A stretch of 64,000 nucleotides of DNA from positions 130,872,755 through 130,936,754 of the forward strand of contig NC_092860.1 in assembly GCF_032062135.1 (NCBI RefSeq), read 5' to 3'. The notes under the pieces were generated by a model. The model searched no databases, was not told where the DNA came from, and saw only the letters and a list, made by a program, of their open reading frames with translations. The position numbers and the translations under genes are program-made. The DNA comes from Pyxicephalus adspersus. Lineage: Eukaryota > Chordata > Amphibia > Anura > Pyxicephalidae. Positions within the stretch are counted from its first letter, which is position 1. Each line of letters starts with the position of its first letter. Shown here in pieces: positions 56,528 through 64,000 of this stretch.

Positions 56528-59382
56528 CTGCAGTCAAACATGCACACAAATATGAAGACAATTTAAAAAAGACTCTTCCATAACATAGAATATGGACATA
56601 AAGCTAATATTTCATCTGAACCCTAACTTTAATAAAGTTGGACTAAAGTGATAATCCAAAGCAGTGGCGTATCCACAGATCCAATATAAAATTTAGATCT
56701 GGGCCCTCCAGTACACTGCAATGCTAGATAATCAATGATTGCCTTCTAGCTACAGACCGGAGGCTTGCAGTGCTAATTTTTGACCCATCACCTTACCATT
56801 TATTACATGTTCCATAACACCAGGAGCTTCATATCTCTCAGTAATCCCTACTGGGGGCATTTTAGACCTGCAAACTCTGCCATGTCTAGGTAGTATTAGA
56901 GCTATTTTCTCCCTTCCTACTTACATGTCTATTTGAATGAGTGGAAGGCTGGGAACTTTGCCAGTAAATGCCTGAGCTTTGCTCATACTTTGTACATATA
57001 CACATATACACTCTACTGACAGAGTTACAATAGGGTGACTTCCCAAATCATTATACACACGATCTCTGTATCCTTTCGGCACTGGAAACAGGGAAAGTTT
57101 TATCCTGTCGGATATGCTGAACCTTGGCAAGATCCCTTCCTCTGATGGGATTTAACTAATGTAATATCTGGCATAAACAATTCTCTCATGTGACCCCAGC
57201 CTGATTGTCAAAATGAAAATTGTCAAACTGTTCATGCTTGATTGCCCCTTAGGGAAAAAATAGTTCAACCAACTGTTCTATGCAACCAACAATTATCAGA
57301 AATAAAAAACGTGGGACAGAAGATACGTTCATAAATGCTTATTTTGGCTGCATGTATTAGATTTTTTCATATCAATTTTCATTGTTTCCAACTTCAGAAT
57401 TTCATTTTTTGAAGCTAAGACTAACCATTGACATAACAGTGCCATCAAATATGCAGACATGGTCCAGATGTTTTCACTAAGGCCAAGTATTTCTGTTTAT
57501 GATATGTAGAAGAGAGAATGAGGAGAAGAATGGCACAGGAGGACGCCAACATTGACTTATTAGAGTGAAAACAACATTAGTGCGAGCTGTTAATTTGGTA
57601 CTTTTGTTTACTTAGTATGGTAATAGGCTTCACAGCTAAGCTATAAAAAACCTAAGCTACACATGGGCATTATGTTATGGTTATTTTCACTCTATTTTAC
57701 ATATAGAATAGCTGCAATCAACGTCCCCAAGAAGTTGCGATGAGATCCCTATGGTGCAAGCTACATGGCTGAATGTAGCCGCAGCTGTGCATGATTAATG
57801 TCAAATACAACTATTTAGCTTGTCTATAGAGAGCTCATTATTTCATCACACATTGACATACTGCAAGTATACCGCAAATATTCACAGACCATTTCAGATA
57901 TACAGCTGATTAAGAAAAAAGCTGTAGCTTTAACTTCAGGTTTGAGTTTATTTACATATTCAATTGTAGATGTGATTAGATGTGTTAAATTATTAATCTT
58001 GGTCCTTTAAAGCAAATCTAAACCTAATAATAAAAACTAAATTTACTGCAGTTGATGCTATTGGTGGTGGCTTCAATAGTTTACTTTTTAATTTTAACCC
58101 GATGATCCTGGAAGTAAGGTTAGGTACAGGTGCCTTGGGATTGAGCTATCCTCCATGACTACCAGAGGCTGCCACCTTGCAGTCCTGGTTCTATAAAAAG
58201 CTGGTTCATAAAGAACTAGCGTCTGTAGATTTGACAGCTGATGACAGTGAGTGGTACTGGTACCTCTCACCGCCGCCCCCATTCATTCTTAATGGGGCTG
58301 CCATGGGGAGAAGGTACTTGTAGCCTCTTTTGTAGCTAAGGCGGCAATTCACTGGCACTGCTGCAACCAATTGCCAGTCTGAACACAGCCTAAGATAGGA
58401 AGCATGTTAGGACTACAGAACCCTCCTCTCCAATCACCTCATCCCCAATACTTTTATATATTTACCAGACCACAATAGCACAGTTTTAGCATTTACTAAC
58501 ATTTTCAACAAAGGTAACTATTTCAATTTTATGCAAACAGATCAATAGTTAAAGCTGACCTCTAGCTTCTTTCTTTCACAGTTAGTTGTACAGGCACCTC
58601 TTCTGTACTGGATTTGCTTTTTCTGTAGTCACTGCATGATGCACTTCGCACAGTGTTCACAAGGAACTGAAGAAAGTCATTACCAGTCTTTTCCTTCCCA
58701 GCCTTACTTTCCCTTGCCTACCCCTTTTATTTGTTGGGTTTCAATTCTTTCAAATATGTTGGCATGACACCACCTTTCCTTGGTCAGTCTCCATTCAGAT
58801 ATGGTCTGCCTGATACATATTAATATTTGCATACCTCCTCCGAGGAGCCAGCCCACTGCTTACATGCGAGTTGAGGACTTTTGATAGGGGTATTGGGCCA
58901 GGTTGCTGTAATGTTTTAAGGAATATATATATAGGAGTATATACAGTACCTGCTGACTCTTTTATGATCTGAGTGCACTGCATAGAGAATGCATGAATGC
59001 AGAATGATGATGAAGTGCGAGTATAAAACAATGCAATCTCAACTTTCAGTTTCATGTCCTAAAAAAAACCTCTTTTACTTTGTAAAGATTATGTAATTAA
59101 GTTCAGTCTTGTGTTACACATGCCAGACAGCATAGCCAGGTCAAAGTCTTTACTTTTCTATAAAGCAGTTAAAGCTTTCGGTTTGCTCACTTGTAGATAG
59201 TCCTCTCCTGTGCAGAAAGTGATTAGTCCCAACTACCCCACTGATATTGGGTTGATCACACATCATTACAACTCCTTTTTTAAGGGTCACAATGTGATAA
59301 TTTAGACTTGACTATGTTGCACAGTTTATCTTTTAGCTGTCAAAATTGAGCCTAAAAATGATTTCTTGGTCTCAAGCAAACA
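56528..59382. other. Intergenic between the two SOD3 copies
   Basis: No coding region recognised. The non-coding first exon and promoter of SOD3 copy 1 could lie here; no convincing candidate can be named. Confidence 0.5.
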
Positions 59383-59388
59383 TTTATT
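59383..59388 (-). terminator. SOD3: Polyadenylation signal candidate for SOD3 copy 2
   Basis: AATAAA on the minus strand about 460 bp past the stop. I saw no canonical signal closer to the stop. Confidence 0.45.
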
Positions 59389-59846
59389 TAACAGAAATAC
59401 ACAGAACGCAAGTAACTATAATAAAAAATACATTTTCAACAGACAACTAAGTAACATTGGCATCTTCAATCTAAATGGAAACACCATTCTGGATTGTTAA
59501 TCACCACTGTCTGCCAAAACTGATTTTTTAGCAATCGTTTCTTACTATGATTTTCTTCTTTCTTCCAAAATCTCCCCAACTAACTCCTATAAACTAATGC
59601 TCTTCTTCAATTCTAATCTTCAATTTAAAATAAATGTAACATTTTTCAACATGGAGAGTCTTTTGTAGTGGCTGCTGCAGATAAGTGGAGCTTCAAGCTG
59701 CAAAAAAAAACAAACTGCCCACTTGGGTGCCTGAGATATTAAAAGAGTGGTTGAAATTTCAAAGACCCCAAAAAGAAAGCCTCAACTATCTGTTTTGTGT
59801 AGACTGACCCTTTAAGTAAATATTTTATGGGAATCTGTTAAACTAT

Positions 59847-60527
59847 TCAGACCCATGCATTAATATTTTCCCAGCTGGCCTTATTGGAGAACCCAATCAC
59901 ACAACAAGCTAGACGTGTTCCAGCATTTCCATTGTCAAGACTAGCCTGGTTATTGCCTTTACCGAGGTCATCAGGAAGCTTGTGGACAACAAGTGATCTG
60001 CCTATAACAGAAAATGGTCCAAAAAGGCTAGCTTCAAAATTGGAGAGGTGTTGATTGATTTCTCCATTCTGGACATGAAAATTGCCAAAATCTCCAGGGT
60101 GTTGAGGGTGGTTAACAGAAAATGGATTGTAGTGTCCACCAGCAGAGTCACAGCCATTACTGAAGTCACCAAACGTATGGACATGAATGGCTCTAATAGA
60201 TGCACTTGGATTCAGAGGAAATCCTTGTATAGAAAAATGTGCCTCCAGCTTCCCTTGTGGATAAGCCTGCTTGAACAAGATTTTTCCAGTGATTTTAGGC
60301 TCAGTCACATTCAGATTAGGATTTGGTTGCAGATTACAGATAGCATGAAATGTTCTGTCTGCATTATTCAGTAGGGGATATTTGGTTCCATATATGTTCC
60401 ACAAATCATTTATTTTTTCATAAATGTCGGATAAAACTTCAGCATTATTTATTTGCCCTGCCTCTGCTTGGGCACCACAGAATGCACAGACCAACAGGAT
60501 AACGGCCAAGCAAAATACACAGTGCAT
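59847..60527 (-). CDS. SOD3: Extracellular superoxide dismutase [Cu-Zn], copy 2 (no basic tail)
   Basis: 226 residues, complete, single coding exon. Signal peptide about 1-22 (CLAVILLVCAFCGAQA). Ligands are intact: His115 and His117 (AIHVHTFGD), bridging His132 (GGHYNP), His140, His143 and Asp146 (HPGDFGN), and His182 (LVVHK). Arg205 and Cys64, Cys126, Cys208 and Cys209 correspond to Arg201, Cys60, Cys122, Cys204 and Cys205 of copy 1. NVT at 73 is a glycosylation site. The core is clearly paralogous to copy 1 (shared DDLGKGNNQASL, RLACCVIG), but the protein ends NINAWV right after the conserved SWE, so it lacks the basic heparin-binding tail. N-terminal regions (about 20-60) are diverged. An acceptor lies 5 nt before the ATG (exon start 60532), the same gene structure as copy 1. 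The enzyme is expected to be active and secreted but not matrix-bound. Confidence 0.95.
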   Translation of the reverse strand: MHCVFCLAVILLVCAFCGAQAEAGQINNAEVLSDIYEKINDLWNIYGTKYPLLNNADRTFHAICNLQPNPNLNVTEPKITGKILFKQAYPQGKLEAHFSIQGFPLNPSASIRAIHVHTFGDFSNGCDSAGGHYNPFSVNHPQHPGDFGNFHVQNGEINQHLSNFEASLFGPFSVIGRSLVVHKLPDDLGKGNNQASLDNGNAGTRLACCVIGFSNKASWENINAWV

Positions 60528-60532
60528 GATCC
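60528..60532 (-). other. SOD3: SOD3 copy 2, 5' UTR part of coding exon, with acceptor
   Basis: The minus strand reads TCTTTTATTTTTCAG then GGATC then ATG: a canonical pyrimidine tract and acceptor 5 nt before the start codon. The upstream non-coding exon was not identified; 60533-64000 would contain at least part of this intron. Confidence 0.75.
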
Positions 60533-60919
60533 CTGAAAAATAAAAGATACATTATTGTTCAGAAAGTGGAAAGATGGATGTCTATGTAATTAAAAGAGCC
60601 ATTCTGACTCAGTTATAAATTATCAAATCCAAACAAACTTTAGCACAGTAATGTGTATGCACATTTTCCTTGATATATTCTGCATAGTGCCATTGTGCCC
60701 TAAAAAGTGTCTTTCCTAACTGGTGACTTTACATTGGGAGTTACAGAATGGTAGCAACTGAGTTTGTGGCCAATACATGTTTCAGAATGCCAGTTTTAAT
60801 AAAGTGACTATTTGGTTCTTTAAAGTCTAGCCATTGCACAGAGCATATTGTTTCCTCCCCCCATTTTACATAAAATGTATAAGATTACATTGTAACTTAA
60901 AATTAGCTAGATAGGCTAA

Positions 60920-61250
60920 AGCTACGTACACACGTCAGATTTTTATCGCCCGATAATCGGCATCGGCCAATTATTGGGCGAAAATCTGCCGTGTGTACAG
61001 TCGTTGTCGTCCATCGTCCGAAAGACCGTCCTGCCGGATCCACGGACGATGGACGACAACCGATCCTAATGAAAGGGAAGGGGAGAGCGCGCAGCAGGGT
61101 GCCGCTCTGTCGCTCTCCCCCTCCCCTCTCCATAGAGCATGAACAGTGCTGTATGTACAGCACCGTTCATGCATCGTGCACTCCCTTGTTGTTGGAAAGG
61201 ATCGTGAAAGATCCTTTCCAACTACACAAATTGCAGGTGTGTATGCAGCT
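60920..61250. mobile_element. Harbinger-like non-autonomous element with four hairpins
   Basis: 331 bp, inverted termini AGCTACGTACACAC and GTGTGTATGCAGCT, flanked by TAA on both sides (60917-60919 and 61251-61253), matching the 3-bp TWA duplication of PIF/Harbinger elements. It is CpG-rich in an AT-rich setting. It contains four successive inverted repeats at about 60938-60987, 61001-61061, 61138-61171 and 61191-61222. Apparent open frames on both strands are by-products of its GC content. Confidence 0.75.
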
Positions 61251-61331
61251 TAAGACTAGATAGGCTAGCAAGTTTTACAGCACTCATCATTTTGCAAAGT
61301 GAACAATATTGGTATGTCTTGTTTGAATTTT

Positions 61332-62445
61332 TTTTTTAAATATCTTTTTATTAAAGGCAAGACAAGATATTACAAACACATGTAAAAAAAAAAAAAAAAC
61401 CATTACAAGCAGGATATACCGCACAATCAGTTACAAAAAAAAAAGAAAAGCAGGATGTATTAGGCCAAAAAAAACTTAGCGTGAATAACATATTGTCTTT
61501 GATTTTTTTAATTTTTATAAATGTAACCAATTATGCATAGAAAAATTTGAAAAATAACCACATAACCAGGGGACAAAACCAAGTCCCAAAACTAAGGTAT
61601 ACCCAAAGAATCAGTGGACTATTCTCTCCTCCTTCCCAGAAATTGAAATAAAAAAATAAAATAAAATTTTTACCCTCTTCAGGAAACCATGCGTCCTTAG
61701 ATCAGACAGATCTCTAATTAACTGCTCCCAAAGCTCTCCTGTCATAGCGGATCGTGTGGCGAAAGGTTTCTATATTATCATGCAGCTAGGACGGAGAAAG
61801 TGAGTGTGAGAGTGAGTGAGTAGATATTGCATCCACGTTCCAAAGAACTTTTGTGGGTGTGTGTTTTGTCAATCAACATAAGGGTTTGCACATAATTAGT
61901 ACAATGCGTTAATGTGGGGGGGTGAGGTTCCATCCATTGCTTTAGTATAGCTTTTTTAGCTGCCAGCAAACAAAGATGGTCAAATTTAGATAGACAAGAA
62001 GCATCACTCGGGGAGAGTGCTCTGTGAAAAAGTGCTAAATGAGGTGACAAAGTATGGGTATTTCCAGTAACCTGAATAATATATAGAAAAACTGATTTCC
62101 AAAAATCACTTATCGCCGGGCAATCCCATAAAATGTTCTAAGGGAGCAAGTGGAAAAGTACACTTAGGGCAAGCCACTATCCTTTGAGCCACTACATTAG
62201 AACGAAATGATAGATTGAACGCATAATATGCTCTATGAATAATTTTAAATTGCAGTTCCCGCCACACCTCACTAATAATAGACTTCCTGATAATGGACCA
62301 ACTAGCCTCCAATGGTTCTAATGTATCAGAATAAGAACATTGTAAATAATCAGCCCATTTGGCCACAAAATATAACCTGGATTCTACCCCTGTAGTGGTT
62401 TCCAACAATAGTGGATAGATATATGATATCGAATGTCTAGATGTA
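61332..62445 (-). mobile_element. L1/Tx1-type LINE, 5'-truncated ORF2 C-terminus
   Basis: Minus strand. FKIIHRAYYAFNLSFRSN, then VACPKCTFPLAPLEHF and a broken WDCPAI..FW region, then LLAAKKAILKQWMEPHPPT: the C-terminal cysteine/histidine region and closing helices of L1/Tx1 ORF2. A frameshift separates the two open segments (62106-62408 and 61778-62050). An A-rich end with AATAAA lies at about 61335-61360. GTTTGAATTTT occurs at both borders (61321-61331 and 62446-62456), a probable target duplication. Confidence 0.75.
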
Positions 62446-62523
62446 GTTTGAATTTTAAAATTCTAAGCATGTTTAGGGCTTGGGTGCCTCTGAAAATCTT
62501 GTGTTATTCAACCATTATTACAC

Positions 62524-62809
62524 AGTATATATATAGCGCCAACATATTATGCAGCCCTGTACAAAGTTATTAATCATGTCACTAACTGTCCCTCAAAGGA
62601 GCTCACAATCTAATGTCCCTACCATAGTCATATGTCAATAATGTAGTCTAAAGGTCAATTTTGAGGGGAAGCCAATTAACCTTACTGCATGTTTTTGGGA
62701 TGTGGGAGGAAACCCACGCAGACACGGGGAGAACCTGCAAACTCCATGCAGATAGTATCCTGGCTGAGATTTAGGCAAGAGTGCTAACCTCTGAGCCACC
62801 GTGCTGCCT
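62524..62809 (-). mobile_element. tRNA-derived SINE with LINE-like tail, internal deletion
   Basis: Minus strand: GGCAGCACGGTGGCTCAGAG (box A), but box B is lost by a deletion around 62770-62780. The core GGAGTTTGCAGGTTCTCCCC and TTTCCTCCCACATCCC are well kept, and the tail ACAGGGCTGCATAATATG with TTGGCGCTATATATA is present. Without box B it should not be transcribed by RNA polymerase III. Confidence 0.85.
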
Positions 62810-64000
62810 GAAACTTTAAACTATGCAGTTTAAATGTTTTTTGGGCTAATATCAAATAAGCAAATATCTTATTTTGGCCAAACTTCCAATCTCTTTGATG
62901 ATGAGTCCAATTGCTTGGATGATGTTCCAGCAGTACTCATATCCAGAATGGATTTAGCTGAAGAAGATTTTTGGTTGTAGTGGAGGGTCTCCATGCATTC
63001 ATCAGGGAAACCACTGACAGTGGCAAATCTTATTGGGGAATTGTATTAGGTGTTTCAAGAATTTGAGGGTAAATGCATTGTAAGTAAGGAGAAGGTTAGC
63101 CCCTCTTGTCACAAGGGCATACAAAAACATGGTGAGACATAAAATGCTAAATAGTAGGAGCTGATTAAAGATGTATTTATGTAAAAATATGTATCATCCA
63201 TGTTGATCCAGTTCAAAATGTACTGATTTATTAAATATTATATCTGCTATAGAAGGGGCATATGGAGAGAATGATATAAACAGCCCACCCAAGACTGATA
63301 AGGAGAAGAGTTTGGTATGTTTAATGTGCTTTAGTCAGAACACCCTCCAGCTCTTCACGTCACTTATTTTATGTAAATTTTATACCCAATATTTAAAACA
63401 TTTAAAACTAAAACATTGGTAAAAAAAACATAAATATGGGATACTATTTCCAGGTAGAAACTAATCAAAAGGGAATGTAATTTAATATTTTAATAGAAAA
63501 CTATATATCTAATTGGTTGGTATCTATAACTGGGTAAAAGTTTGCTGTGGAGCAACAAAAGTTGAACGATCATGTGCCCACCTAAAAGCAGAGGAGAAGG
63601 GTGAAAATAACTACAGTACAATTATTTAGCTAAAGCTCACAGCTATTTCCAGTATAGATGTATATATGTGAAGCGTCTATCTAAAGCTTATACAAATAAA
63701 TTTATATACAGGGCCCAACAGAGAAAAGAACTTCACAAGCCAGCATGTACCGGTATGTGAAAATATCAGGCATATTGTAGGCCAAAGCCTTTTGTATTTT
63801 GACTAGTAGACAGTATTCCAGGAATACCTGGATGATATCGCAGAAGGTTTAGAGATAATAGAGGAGGCTTAAGGCGTACAATTAAGTAAATTTTGGGATA
63901 GATTTTCACCCACCCCCAAGTCCAAGAGGCACAAGATGACCGTTGTGTTTTTTTGGTAATTATAAGAGAACAAGGTGCTGTCTGAGAACATAGATCTATT
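62810..64000. other. Nothing recognised to the window end
   Basis: AT-rich sequence with no coding similarity, clear element or structure that I can support. It may lie in the 5' intron or upstream region of SOD3 copy 2. Confidence 0.4.

Noticed and set aside
60048..60374. 108-residue plus-strand frame
   Set aside because: Antisense to SOD3 copy 2, which has full family evidence.
60903..61263. Open frames on both strands near SOD3 copy 2
   Set aside because: They fall in the CpG-rich Harbinger-like element and mirror each other across its palindromes.

Overview
This is vertebrate nuclear DNA, most likely from a frog. Genes are split by long introns with GT-AG borders, the background is AT-rich, and there is one CpG-rich promoter. 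The sequence is crowded with interspersed repeats of the amphibian type: LINE tails ending in (AAT)n, tRNA-derived SINEs, hAT-like and TTAA-flanked small DNA elements, and L1/Tx1 and Copia remnants. Species cannot be fixed from the window. There is no prokaryotic, viral or CRISPR content.

Layout. 1-9430 is intergenic and holds repeats only. 9430-9687 is a CpG-rich promoter with a full CRE, an inverted CCAAT box and an NRF1 palindrome, preceded by a minisatellite. 9688-43088 (+) is a complete CCDC149 gene: 12 constitutive coding exons joining to 1674 nt (557 aa plus stop), and a probable 33-nt in-frame cassette exon at 37007-37039. A 27-bp minisatellite with a 555-bp assembly gap lies in intron 6. 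45342-46073 (-) and 59847-60527 (-) are two complete, tandemly arranged SOD3 genes (secreted Cu/Zn superoxide dismutase), each with its coding sequence in one exon just behind a splice acceptor. CCDC149 and SOD3 converge, as in the human 4p15.2 region, which supports both identifications.

The two SOD3 copies both keep every metal ligand, the active-site arginine and the disulfide cysteines. They differ at the ends: the CCDC149-proximal copy has a basic C-terminal tail like the heparin-binding tail of mammalian SOD3, and the distal copy stops before any such tail. They could therefore be a matrix-bound and a freely diffusing enzyme.

The mobile-element layer is the least ordinary part. A CR1/L2/Rex1-like LINE (about 52098-53876) is inserted, with an 8-bp target duplication, into a Ty1/Copia-like remnant. 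The tRNA-derived SINEs share their 3' tail with that LINE, suggesting a SINE-LINE partnership. Other items are a head-to-head palindrome of two LINE tails, a Harbinger-like element carrying four successive hairpins, long fold-back elements and hAT-like elements with clear 8-bp target duplications. I found no clearly novel protein system.
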